Below the pieces are notes generated by a model, which saw nothing but the letters and a program-made list of their open reading frames with translations, had not been told where the DNA came from and searched no databases. Below are positions 1 to 8,335 of a DNA stretch of 64,000 nucleotides, in pieces. Both the position numbers and the translations under genes were made by a program. The stretch lies in NCBI GenBank assembly GCA_022448945.1, contig JAKVCV010000022.1, positions 1 to 64,000 on the forward strand. Reading direction: 5' to 3'. The stretch comes from Saprospiraceae bacterium (lineage in GTDB: Bacteria > Bacteroidota > Bacteroidia > Chitinophagales > Saprospiraceae). Each line of letters begins with the position of its first letter. The first letter of the stretch is position 1.

Positions 1-467
1 AAGTGCGCTAATAAACGAAAAACCTGTGGGTTTAAAAATAAAATCCCCATGGCTCCTAAAACTGCTAAAATAGGACGCACTTTCAAACGTAATAGTATAC
101 CATATAGTAAAAAAGGAGTCCACCATATTGAAAAAAGTGCCAGATAGTTCAAAATCCCTATTGTATACTCTTTAATAAAAGGACAAACATATGCCAATGT
201 CTTAAATATAGCAGCAAAAAATGGCTGCCCGTCAAAGTACACAATATGCTCACCATATGGGTAATTAGATCCCAAATACTCTAAATAAGCAGGATTGTGT
301 TTTATGAAATATGTAAAGGTATAATACTGAGAAAAGCCATCGCCATATTTACAGAACAGTATATCATTAGGTGCTATAATAATAGCACCATAAAAGTATA
401 TCAAAAATGAGGTAGAAAGTAATAATAGTAGGAAATTATAAAGATTCTCTTTTTTTAATTTAAACAT
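1..467 (-). CDS. Multi-pass membrane protein, N-terminal part (runs off the left edge)
   Basis: An open frame starts at the ATG whose complement is at 465-467 and continues past base 1, giving about 155 residues without a stop. A short basic N-terminus (MFKLKKEN) is followed by a strong hydrophobic segment, then a loop with GDGFSQYYTFTYF and YPYGEHIVYFDGQP, then more hydrophobic helices. A first helix followed by an aromatic, acidic loop is typical of GT-C-fold membrane glycosyltransferases and similar large integral membrane proteins. That family assignment is inference, because only the N-terminus is present. It is not part of the downstream Kelch unit, from which about 160 bp separate it. 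Confidence 0.7.
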   Translation of the reverse strand, partial: MFKLKKENLYNFLLLLLSTSFLIYFYGAIIIAPNDILFCKYGDGFSQYYTFTYFIKHNPAYLEYLGSNYPYGEHIVYFDGQPFFAAIFKTLAYVCPFIKEYTIGILNYLALFSIWWTPFLLYGILLRLKVRPILAVLGAMGILFLNPQVFRLLAH

Positions 468-628
468 ATTTTTCTAGCCTCTTCAGCATTTTTCTTAGTA
501 GAATTAATTGCCTCTAGATTAACCCAAAAAATTGGCATTATTGATTTGTGGTATGTTTTATGTTGGTAAATTTAGAATAAAACTATAGAAGAAAAATATT
601 ATTAAAAAAAATTAATAGAAATTTAAAA

Positions 629-997
629 TTAGAGTACACCCAAACTATCTAATTCGTTCTTATTAGTGGAAGGTGGCATAATGCCATTTTGAATTTTGAA
701 TACAATAAATTTGGCCACGATCTCAGCTTTTTTCTCTGTGTCAAAACCCTTGTTTCCAGCGATTGATGGTATGTTAGGCTGACGAATAAATGGTTTTTCA
801 TTTTTAAGGATAATATATCCCCATCCATTTTCATTCTCAATAGTTTGGATTGAAAATACTACTTCTTTTGTCTTAAGAGTATCTTCTGTGGTTTTCTCTT
901 TTTTGGGTTGTATAGTAATTGGTTTATTCGTTTTTTCTGCTCCACAAGAATATATTATAACTGAAATTATCAGTATAAATAAGCTGTTTTTTATCAT
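629..997 (-). CDS. Small lipoprotein, DUF4907-like
   Basis: A 122-residue protein with a hydrophobic N-terminus and a lipobox (IIYSCGA, lipidated Cys at about residue 18), so a predicted lipoprotein. The C-terminal half (GWGYIILKNEKPFIRQPNIP, then GNKGF, then an A-x-x-V-A-x-x-I helix and IMPPS) matches what I recall of the DUF4907 family, often found beside Kelch proteins in Bacteroidota. Its start codon overlaps the stop of the upstream Kelch gene by one base (TAATG arrangement), which implies translational coupling. It is the last gene of the Kelch unit. The function is unknown, but the pairing suggests that it works with the secreted Kelch propellers at the cell surface. Confidence 0.8.
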   Translation of the reverse strand: MIKNSLFILIISVIIYSCGAEKTNKPITIQPKKEKTTEDTLKTKEVVFSIQTIENENGWGYIILKNEKPFIRQPNIPSIAGNKGFDTEKKAEIVAKFIVFKIQNGIMPPSTNKNELDSLGVL

Positions 998-2235
998 TAT
1001 TTTGAAATTGTTATTTGTCCTGTCTTAATTGTCTGACCTTTTTCTCTGATGTTATAATAATACATCCCATTAGGAGTCATAAAAGTAGATAAATAAAATG
1101 TGGGGTTTTCATTATTTAATTTTTTAATGTCAAACTGGTTTGATACCTGCTGCCCTAAAGTATTATAGACTTCTAAAGATATATCATCAGTTTTTATGCC
1201 TTCAATTTCAATGTTGCAATAAAAGGATACAGGATTAGGGTATACTTTACATTTAATACTATTATTGTTAGAGATTTTATTGATATTAATTAGATTTCCA
1301 TATTCATAAAAATCATCTAGGAATTGTCCAGTAATACTATAGCCACAACCAATATAAACATGTTGTTGTATAACAAATCCTACAGCATTTGAACGGGCAC
1401 CGCCTGTAAAGTCTGCAAGTTGAACCCAACTGTTTGTGTTGGCATTATATCGCCATAAGTCAGAAGTGCAATTAAGCGTGTTGTCATAACCTAATCCTAC
1501 AATTGCATCTGGGAAATCTGCAATAGCGGTAGCCGCATACCTAGGCGTTCCGGGAAAAGAGGCAATGGGTGTCCATAGATCAGCACTTGGAGTATAAATC
1601 CAAAAATCATTAGTAAATGCACCATCATCTCCTGTTCCTACATATCCTTTTCCGTCCATAGCAAATGCTACTGCTTGTTTACGGTTTCCACCTCCAAAAG
1701 GAGCAATAACAGACCAGGAATTGGTATTGGGATTATATTTCCAAAAATCTGAAGTGTACCCATTGATATCTAATCCTGTTCCTGCATACCCAAAAGAATC
1801 GATTGCAAATGCAACTGCTTGACGACGTCCTGTTCCACCAAAATCAGCTTTTTGTGTCCATGTATTAGTAGCAGGATCATATTCCCAAAAGTCTTTAAAA
1901 TATGGATTGTTGCCATTTCCTAATCCAATATATGCTTTCCCATTTATTACAAATGATACAGGGGTTACCCTTTCTAGACCTCCGCCTGATACTCCACCTA
2001 AGCTTTCCATTTTATCCCAATCATCCGTTATTGGATCATATGCGTATAAACTTCGTTTGTATCCATTATCGGCTAGGCCAAAACCAATATATCCTTTCAA
2101 GCCAATAGAAAACGCAGTACTAGCACTCTTACCTGGGCCATTAACAGAGTCTCTTTTGATCCAAACATCTTGACATTTAGCGTTTAAGGTGATAAATAAA
2201 AATACGATTATTGTAATCAGTTGTAAATGTTTCAT
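997..2235 (-). CDS. Secreted Kelch-repeat protein with T9SS type A sorting domain
   Basis: A 412-residue protein with a signal peptide (MKHLQLITIIVFLFITLNAKC). About six Kelch-type blades follow, each carrying a Y-D-P-x-T-N-x-W motif followed by a Gly-rich turn and a GYxGxG strand, which predicts a beta-propeller. The last 80 residues start with VYPNP and end in a Lys-rich strand (IKTGQITISK), the usual T9SS C-terminal sorting domain. It is therefore expected to be exported through the outer membrane by T9SS and anchored or released. It is the fourth of four tandem paralogues and overlaps the lipoprotein gene by one base. Such propellers usually bind partners or sugars. I see no evidence for galactose oxidase chemistry. 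Confidence 0.88.
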   Translation of the reverse strand: MKHLQLITIIVFLFITLNAKCQDVWIKRDSVNGPGKSASTAFSIGLKGYIGFGLADNGYKRSLYAYDPITDDWDKMESLGGVSGGGLERVTPVSFVINGKAYIGLGNGNNPYFKDFWEYDPATNTWTQKADFGGTGRRQAVAFAIDSFGYAGTGLDINGYTSDFWKYNPNTNSWSVIAPFGGGNRKQAVAFAMDGKGYVGTGDDGAFTNDFWIYTPSADLWTPIASFPGTPRYAATAIADFPDAIVGLGYDNTLNCTSDLWRYNANTNSWVQLADFTGGARSNAVGFVIQQHVYIGCGYSITGQFLDDFYEYGNLININKISNNNSIKCKVYPNPVSFYCNIEIEGIKTDDISLEVYNTLGQQVSNQFDIKKLNNENPTFYLSTFMTPNGMYYYNIREKGQTIKTGQITISK

Positions 2236-2281
2236 AGTAATGAATTATACGTAATTATAAATGGCTTTATCGAATAAAATA

Positions 2282-3229
2282 TTAGTTATATGGTACATAA
2301 ATATAGAAACTTCTTTTCTTACCAGTAGAGGCACTGCCAAGCCCTACATGAGCTCGATTACTAATGACAAAACAAGTAGCATTTTTGCGTCCTGCAGCTG
2401 GGAAGTTCCTTCTGGTAATCCATGTGTCATTACTTGGTATATATTCCCATAGGTCTTTTTTATATCCTCCATCGCTTCCCAGTCCAACATATGGTCGGTT
2501 GTTGATTGTAAATGTAATTACATTTGCTCGTCCAGTGTTGGGGAAGTCCCCTTTTTGGTTCCATGTATTGCTACCTGGATGATATTCCCACCAATCTCTT
2601 CGGTGAATATCTTCGTCTGTACCCAAACCAATGTATACTTTATTACCACCGACTACACTTGTCAATTGGAATCTCGGACCACCTGGGAAACTCGCACGTG
2701 CGCCCCATTGATTGGCAGAGGGTTTGTATTCATATAGCTTGTCAGAGTAAGTGTCAGGTCCTTTTTTGCCTCCACATACATAACCTTTTCCATCGATACT
2801 AAATGCAGTGGCAAAATACACTTCTTCAGGATAATCGGCAATACTTGACCAGGTATTACCAATAGGGTCATATTTCCAAAAATCATCCAGGGGATCACCC
2901 ATTGGTGCTTCAGCATGATCCATTCCTCCACCAACATAAGCATAGTCATTAATAACAAAACTGACAGCATTACGTCTGGCATCTCCTGGGAGACTTGCTT
3001 TTTGGGTCCATGAGGCAGATGCTGGATCATACTGCCATAGGTCATTTCTAACCTGATCAGCAGTATCCACACCACAACTTACATAACCTCTTCCCCTAAG
3101 CGAGAAACCTACGGCCCTCTCTCGTTGGCCTGCTCCAAAGTCATCTGTTGTTGACCATACATTGCCAGTCTGACAAAAACATATGCTTTCAAAGAACAGT
3201 CCAAGAAATAAAAAAAAGTATTTTTTCAT
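2282..3229 (-). CDS. Secreted Kelch-repeat protein lacking a sorting domain
   Basis: A 315-residue Kelch paralogue with a signal peptide (MKKYFFLFLGLFFESICFCQ) and repeated blades of the form W-x-YDP-x-x-x-x-W-T-x-K followed by FPGxxR. It stops right after the last blade (SFYIYVPYN) and lacks the 80-residue T9SS C-terminal domain carried by its three neighbours. No lipobox is visible, so it may stay in the periplasm, or it may have lost its tail. The gene lies 46 bp upstream of the next Kelch gene and 3 bp downstream of the previous one, so it is part of the same transcription unit. The reading frame is intact throughout. Confidence 0.85.
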   Translation of the reverse strand: MKKYFFLFLGLFFESICFCQTGNVWSTTDDFGAGQRERAVGFSLRGRGYVSCGVDTADQVRNDLWQYDPASASWTQKASLPGDARRNAVSFVINDYAYVGGGMDHAEAPMGDPLDDFWKYDPIGNTWSSIADYPEEVYFATAFSIDGKGYVCGGKKGPDTYSDKLYEYKPSANQWGARASFPGGPRFQLTSVVGGNKVYIGLGTDEDIHRRDWWEYHPGSNTWNQKGDFPNTGRANVITFTINNRPYVGLGSDGGYKKDLWEYIPSNDTWITRRNFPAAGRKNATCFVISNRAHVGLGSASTGKKRSFYIYVPYN

Positions 3230-3232
3230 AGT

Positions 3233-4435
3233 TTACTGAAATATAAATTTTCCTGAATTTAATAGATTATTACCATCATTAATTTGATAAAAATACACAC
3301 CATTGCGTAAGTGATTTCGTTCAAAACTATATGGTCCATCTTTTATTTGTGCTTGATGAATAACTCTACCCGAGGCATCCAAAATGTTTAAAGTTAAGTA
3401 AGGCTGATTATCTAATAAATCTGAAGTGATTTCAAAATTAATATAATCTGTAGAGGGGTTTGGAAAGATATTTACTTCAATATTTTCACGGAGAATTTTT
3501 CCTTCAGGTTCTCCAGTAGGATCAAAACACCAAAAATCATTGAAGTTAATACCATTAGTCCCAGATCCACAGTAACCTCTTTCGTGAATACTAAACCCAT
3601 TCATAAATCTTCTGCCAGAACCAGGAAAATCATCCAATTGTTTCCAGGTATTTGAGCCAGGATTAAATTCCCAAACGTCATCAAAATCTTCTGACCAATC
3701 ATTCCCGCAAAACACATACCCTCTACCTTTAACAGCAAAAGCAGTAGCACCTTCACGGGGCAACCCTGGTACATTAGCGCGTTGCAACCATTGATCTGTA
3801 CTAGGCTTATATTCCCAAAAGTCATTTCCTGTTCCAAAAGAACCACTACCAGTACCCACATATCCTTTTCCTCCCAATGAAAAGGCAATACCAGTATTTC
3901 TTACGGCACCAGGAAAATCTGAAATAGCAGTCCAAGCGTCATTATCGGGGTCATATTTGTAAAATCCATTTTCATTGCCAGAACCCATACCCATACCAAT
4001 ATAGGCTACATCTTCTATAATAAAAGATAAAGGTCCCAAGCGTGAACCACCAGGGAAATCATTTAATTGTGTCCAGGCATTAGTAGTAGGATCATATTCC
4101 CAAAAATCATCAAATGTTGAAGATTCACTTCTTCCTAATCCAGCATAAACTTTTTCTTTAACTGAAAAAAATAAATTATGATATCTTCTTCCTCCACCAA
4201 AATCTGCTTTTTGAGTCCAGGTGTCGGTTGCGGGGTCATATTCCCAAACATCATCAAAAGCGATATTGACAACGGAATTAATATGGCCGAACCCCATATA
4301 TCCTTTATTAGTACTTGCACAAGCAGCACCTCTATGTCGGCCAATCCCACCAAAATTTGCTTTTTGAGTCCATTGGTCTACAGCCAATAAATCTAAGGCA
4401 ATAAATAATAAAAAAAGTAATAAGTGTGATTTCAT
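3233..4435 (-). CDS. Secreted Kelch-repeat protein with T9SS type A sorting domain
   Basis: A 400-residue protein with a signal peptide (MKSHLLLFLLFIALDLLAVD). The body has about six Kelch blades that share the DFWEYDPATDTWTQKADFGG pattern with the neighbouring paralogues. The tail has INIFPNPSTDYI-like and GVYFYQI motifs and ends in SGKFIFQ, a T9SS type A sorting domain. The repeats closest to its N-terminus (GxGRHRGAACASTNKGYMG, NSVVNxxFDDVWEYDP) resemble those of the first gene of the array, so these two look like the most recent duplicates. It lies only 3 bp from the next gene, which suggests co-translation. Confidence 0.88.
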   Translation of the reverse strand: MKSHLLLFLLFIALDLLAVDQWTQKANFGGIGRHRGAACASTNKGYMGFGHINSVVNIAFDDVWEYDPATDTWTQKADFGGGRRYHNLFFSVKEKVYAGLGRSESSTFDDFWEYDPTTNAWTQLNDFPGGSRLGPLSFIIEDVAYIGMGMGSGNENGFYKYDPDNDAWTAISDFPGAVRNTGIAFSLGGKGYVGTGSGSFGTGNDFWEYKPSTDQWLQRANVPGLPREGATAFAVKGRGYVFCGNDWSEDFDDVWEFNPGSNTWKQLDDFPGSGRRFMNGFSIHERGYCGSGTNGINFNDFWCFDPTGEPEGKILRENIEVNIFPNPSTDYINFEITSDLLDNQPYLTLNILDASGRVIHQAQIKDGPYSFERNHLRNGVYFYQINDGNNLLNSGKFIFQ

Positions 4436-4456
4436 CTGATTGTAATATTTTTTGTA

Positions 4457-5677
4457 TTATGTTAATTCAAATCTACCATATTGAATCATTTTTTTATTTG
4501 AATGAATTTGGTAAAAATATATTCCAGCAGGTAAATTCTCACCATTGAAATATGTGCTCTCACCTGTATATGGACCACTGAATTTATTGTTGTTTTGTCC
4601 GTCAAGAATTATAAGTTTCAATGAGCCTTTATTTTTTTCAATTTTTTCATCTAGTAAGATATGTACACCTTTAGATGTATTGTCAGCTATAACATATGGG
4701 TCATAGTTTATTTTATTACTACTTTTACTTTTGAATCTTGAATCAAAGACCCATAGATCATTGAAATTAATACCACTAGTTCCTGAGCCACAATAGGCTT
4801 TTTTATTAATAACAAAAGAGGCCATAAAATGTCTTCGAGTTCCAGGGAAGTCACCCATTTGAGTCCATGAGTCAGTATTTGGGTTGTATTCCCAGACATC
4901 ATTTAAAGCCATCCCAGACGTTATACCAGTCATAATATAACCCAGGTCGTTTATAACAAACCCAATAGCAGCACCTCTATTAATTGGTCCAACATCAGCT
5001 TTTTGAGTCCAGGTGTTATTAATGGGGTTGTATGCCCAAAAATCTTTAGAAGAACCAAGATCGCCAAGCCCTGTCCCATAATATCCCGTTTTTAGTATAG
5101 AAAAAGCTACTCCATCATTACGTTGTGGTCCAGGGAAAGTAGCTATTTGAGACCATGAATCAGTTGTTGGGTTGTATGCATAAAATGCATTATCAGTATT
5201 TGAATTATTAGCTAATCCTGAACCAGCATAAGCAATGCTGTCTATAACAAAAGCTTTAGGTCCTGAACGTGGTGAACCGGGGAAATCTGCTTTTTTTGTC
5301 CATATATTAACTACTGGGTCATATTCCCACATATCATTGAATTGAGTTCCTCCGGAATTCCTCCCACATCCAACATAAGCTTTGTTACCAATTACAAAAT
5401 CAAAACAGTGGTATATTTTTCCACCCCCATAGTTGGCTTTTTGAGTCCAAGTATCAGTAGCAGGGTCATATTCCCAAAAATCTTCAAATACATTGTTGAC
5501 ACCAGCAACTGAATTGTGATGACCAAGGCCAAAGTATCCTTTGCCTCCAAGACTAAAGTCATTACATCGATGACGTGATACAGCTTCCATATTCGCTTTT
5601 TGAACCCACGTAGTTGAGTCCGCAATAGCAAATTGCAAAAATAAAAACATCATAAGTATAAAACTCAATAACTTCAT
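4457..5677 (-). CDS. Secreted Kelch-repeat protein with T9SS sorting domain, first gene of the array
   Basis: A 406-residue protein counted from the ATG at 5677. The open frame could begin at a TTG at 5698, but the internal Met gives a clean signal peptide (MKLLSFILMMFLFLQFAIA) and is preferred. Six Kelch blades follow, with motifs such as DFWEYDPATDTWTQKANYGG and GYFGLGHHNSVAG. The C-terminal part has a GIYFYQI strand and ends in QYGRFELT, so it is a T9SS sorting domain, though its N-terminal PNP motif is not clear. It is the promoter-proximal gene of the five-gene unit. The roughly 400 bp upstream carry no other gene. Confidence 0.86.
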   Translation of the reverse strand: MKLLSFILMMFLFLQFAIADSTTWVQKANMEAVSRHRCNDFSLGGKGYFGLGHHNSVAGVNNVFEDFWEYDPATDTWTQKANYGGGKIYHCFDFVIGNKAYVGCGRNSGGTQFNDMWEYDPVVNIWTKKADFPGSPRSGPKAFVIDSIAYAGSGLANNSNTDNAFYAYNPTTDSWSQIATFPGPQRNDGVAFSILKTGYYGTGLGDLGSSKDFWAYNPINNTWTQKADVGPINRGAAIGFVINDLGYIMTGITSGMALNDVWEYNPNTDSWTQMGDFPGTRRHFMASFVINKKAYCGSGTSGINFNDLWVFDSRFKSKSSNKINYDPYVIADNTSKGVHILLDEKIEKNKGSLKLIILDGQNNNKFSGPYTGESTYFNGENLPAGIYFYQIHSNKKMIQYGRFELT

Positions 5678-6101
5678 TGCTTTATATTTTTTACTCAAAC
5701 ATTCAAATTGATCGACACACTTGTAATTTAATATTTATAAATGCACATAATTTATTGAACAAATAATCTGAATTAAATAATATTGATTAGGAGGTAGGTT
5801 TACTATATAAGTAACTAGAAAATATTTTGATATAATTATTATCAATTATTTAAAAACAAATAATGTCAAAGATTTAATAAAGTTATTAAAACCTGTCCAC
5901 CTATTTAATTAACTATTTGTTCTAAGAACAGTGTATCAGAAGTCATGAAGGCTCAACTACAAGATAAATAATTATTTAATAGCAACAAACTTTTTAACTC
6001 TCAAAGGTCTAAAACATCATCATTAACATTGTTTATATTGTATTTTAGCTATTTAATTTTAATAGTCTAGTTCGTATTAGGGAATTGTATTAAAGAAATG
6101 A
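5678..6101. other. Intergenic region upstream of the Kelch unit
   Basis: About 420 bp of very AT-rich sequence between the Kelch unit and the P450 gene, both of which are read on the minus strand. It must contain the promoter of the Kelch unit and the end of the P450 transcript. I see no convincing TAnnTTTG box at a useful distance, no strong hairpin with a T-tract and no RNA gene. Confidence 0.5.
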
Positions 6102-7178
6102 TTATTTGCAATCATGTGTGACAACAGGTAGCGAATTAATACCCTGAATTGTAGGACTGCCCCCCCATTTTAAATTGGCAATATTGTACTTCATAATAGG
6201 GAATTGTGAAAAGATGTAGTGTGGTATTATTTCTATGGCTTTCCGGATAATTGGAGCTCCTAGACAAGCATGTTTTCCTTTTCCAAAACTTAGATGGGCA
6301 ACCGCATTTCTCTCTAGGTCCAATTTGTCAGGATTCCTGAAGGAAGTAGTATCCCTATTAGAATGTGTTATTATTAGTGCAATACGATCTCCACGTTTGA
6401 ATTGGTGATTGCCGATTCTAGCATCTTTTAAAGTCAATCTGTAAATTACTTGTACAGGACTAGCAAAACGAATTAGTTCATTTATTGCAGCTTTTTTTGT
6501 TTTTAGATAATTTAACTTTTGTTTAGGATCAGATAAAAGCGTTAACATAATATTCCCTATTAAAAGGGGCAAGGAAGTAGAAAGACCAACAAACATTTGT
6601 ATTACAGGGGAAAGTAATACATGGATAGGATAATTACTTTGAGCAAATAGACTTACAAAGTCATCAGATGGATTTTCTCTTCTTTGATTGATTAATTTTA
6701 GAAAATATTTGGATAATTCATTTGTCGCTTTTTCGGCGTCAGGTAGATTTTTGGTATTGGTATATAAAAAAACGGTTTGGGCGTAATCATATAATAATTG
6801 TGATTCTTTGGTGTTAGAATCCGTACCTGTTAAAACATATGATAACTGTTTGCAACAAGGAACGATTAAATCTTGTTGAAGGTCAAAACAATCATAGTCT
6901 TTATGTTTTTCGCAAATATCAGCGATTATTATTTGCATTTGTTCTGTTGCCCATGATAGTTGTTTTTGTATGCTGTAGATTACACTATCACTAGCAGCGG
7001 AAGGGTCTGCTATAGATGGTAAGGTCTCAGATTGATGCTTTATATTCGCTGAAGTTGCAGAAAATCGCTGGTCCGTTAGTATAGTCGATACATCATTATA
7101 TTGCCATACAGCCCAAGCGCCAAGGCTTTCAGTCCATACTATTCGCCCATCAGGTTTTTTGATCTGTTTTAGCTGCAC
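6102..7178 (-). CDS. Cytochrome P450, short and divergent
   Basis: A 358-residue P450-fold protein. The haem-binding loop is complete: F298-G-K-G-K-H-A-C305-L-G307. The K-helix ExxR is E234-L-I-R237. Three canonical features are altered. The I-helix position usually (A/G)Gx(D/E)T(T/S) reads VGLSTS (197-202), with Ser200 in place of the acidic residue. The C-helix HxxxR that contacts the haem propionates is not recognisable after the RFS motif at 38-40. The protein also starts late: GTG is the only start after in-frame TAA and TAG codons, and just upstream the frame reads P-F-Y, like the N-terminus of normal P450s. No ferredoxin or reductase gene is adjacent. The substrate is unknown. It is cytosolic, since no membrane anchor is present. 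Confidence 0.85.
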   Translation of the reverse strand: MQLKQIKKPDGRIVWTESLGAWAVWQYNDVSTILTDQRFSATSANIKHQSETLPSIADPSAASDSVIYSIQKQLSWATEQMQIIIADICEKHKDYDCFDLQQDLIVPCCKQLSYVLTGTDSNTKESQLLYDYAQTVFLYTNTKNLPDAEKATNELSKYFLKLINQRRENPSDDFVSLFAQSNYPIHVLLSPVIQMFVGLSTSLPLLIGNIMLTLLSDPKQKLNYLKTKKAAINELIRFASPVQVIYRLTLKDARIGNHQFKRGDRIALIITHSNRDTTSFRNPDKLDLERNAVAHLSFGKGKHACLGAPIIRKAIEIIPHYIFSQFPIMKYNIANLKWGGSPTIQGINSLPVVTHDCK

Positions 7179-7234
7179 GTAAAAGGGTTGTGTGTTCTAT
7201 TAATGGGGACGGAGAAATATGAAACTTCGTTATT

Positions 7235-7801
7235 TTAATCATCAAGGGTAACATATTTCCAATCAATTCCTTTCTCTATTTTTCTTAACTGTTCAACGGT
7301 TATTCCAAAGGTTTTTGCAAGTATTTTCTTTTTCGTTTTCCCTTCTTTTAATCGTTGTTTAAGGAGTTTAACCCTGGTAGGATTCATCTTGTAATTGATA
7401 GAACGTTTTCGGTTTTCATGATGATAGACTCCATTCTTGATTTGAAAGTCTGTCATTTCTCTTTGATCCATCCACTTGAGGTTATTATAGTGATTATTAA
7501 AGTTATCCCTGTCTAAGTGAATAAGGAAAGTTTGACTTTCACGTTCTCTTGGAACAAATGCTTCCCCTACAAGTTTGTGTACATAAAACCCTTGTCTGAT
7601 GTTATCTTTTAATTTTAAGTTAATTTGAAGAAAATTTTGAATCGTTTTGGAACCCCTTAACAGCGTTTCGTTTTCAGTTAGTTTGTCAATACTTTTCAGT
7701 CTTCCATAATCTGAAAAATAATAGTCTTTTGTTTTAGTGGGTGCCTTGGCTTTGATGATTGCCCAACGCTCGTTCCAAAAGCTTTTAATTTTTGTTCCCA
7801 T
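7235..7801 (-). CDS. NUMOD4/HNH homing-endonuclease-like protein
   Basis: A 188-residue protein. The N-terminal part (ERWAIIKAKA, then YYFSDYGRLKSI) matches the NUMOD4 DNA-binding motif. The middle (YVHKLVGEAFVPRE, then HLDRDNFNNHYNNLKWM) matches the HNH fold of phage and intron homing endonucleases, in which H-x-D-x-x-N-x-N-x-x-x-N-L-x-W is the signature. The C-terminus (LKEGKTKKKILAKTFGIT) looks like a helix-turn-helix NUMOD1-type segment. It stands alone, with no intron or interrupted gene around it. Similar stand-alone genes are common in flavobacterial chromosomes. It could be a selfish nuclease or a domesticated DNA-binding protein. It lies 56 bp upstream of the P450 gene on the same strand. 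Confidence 0.8.
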   Translation of the reverse strand: MGTKIKSFWNERWAIIKAKAPTKTKDYYFSDYGRLKSIDKLTENETLLRGSKTIQNFLQINLKLKDNIRQGFYVHKLVGEAFVPRERESQTFLIHLDRDNFNNHYNNLKWMDQREMTDFQIKNGVYHHENRKRSINYKMNPTRVKLLKQRLKEGKTKKKILAKTFGITVEQLRKIEKGIDWKYVTLDD

Positions 7802-8335
7802 ATCTTAGTTTTTATTAAGTCAAAGTGAATAACACAGTACTGTATTTACTTGATAATACTGTATTAATCCAGAGTAAAACTCCATATTATACAATTCCTA
7901 TAACAAGCTGTATGCATGTTAGTTTAAAGGCATTAGGTTAAATTATAGTGTCGGGAATTATACACTATTGTTGTTAATAATGTGGTAAATTGGAGTGTGT
8001 ATTATGATAGTGTTAGTAATGTAGATTGTGCCTCAGTGTTCTCAAATATAATAAAATATACTCGTAAATCCAAGAATTCACTATGTTATCTTTTGCAACA
8101 AATAATTTAATAAACTTGTGCTATCTTATTTTTTTCGATACATATTTTATTAAGTACATATACTATTTATCAGATATCTTATATTATTAGCCTTGTATGA
8201 TTGATAGTGATTAGTTTTACTAATGATGTTTTAGATAGGAGTTCTCGGAAATAATATAATTGCTAAAAGGAGATATCCTGTTCCTATAAATAGGATGCTC
8301 TAAAAAGTGAAAATTATAATAGTTGTTTTCTTCAC
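7802..8335. other. Intergenic region without a recognised gene
   Basis: About 530 bp of AT-rich sequence between RraA and the NUMOD4/HNH gene. I see scattered short imperfect palindromes, for example around acagtactgt (near 7833) and tcctataaatagga (near 8282), but no open frame of note, no tRNA-like fold and no terminator with a T-tract. It may be degraded sequence around a mobile-type gene, but nothing here proves that. Confidence 0.4.

Noticed and set aside
2662-3075. Open frames of 60-140 residues overlapping Kelch, SbcC and other genes
   Set aside because: They are shadows of real genes in other frames, without signals, domains or sensible spacing of their own.
5678-5698. TTG start of the first Kelch gene at 5698
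   Set aside because: The ATG at 5677 begins a clean signal peptide; the extra seven residues add charged sequence before it.
7802-8335. Small RNA or degraded insertion element
   Set aside because: Only short imperfect palindromes and AT-rich sequence are visible; no terminal repeats, transposase remnant or stable fold with a terminator.
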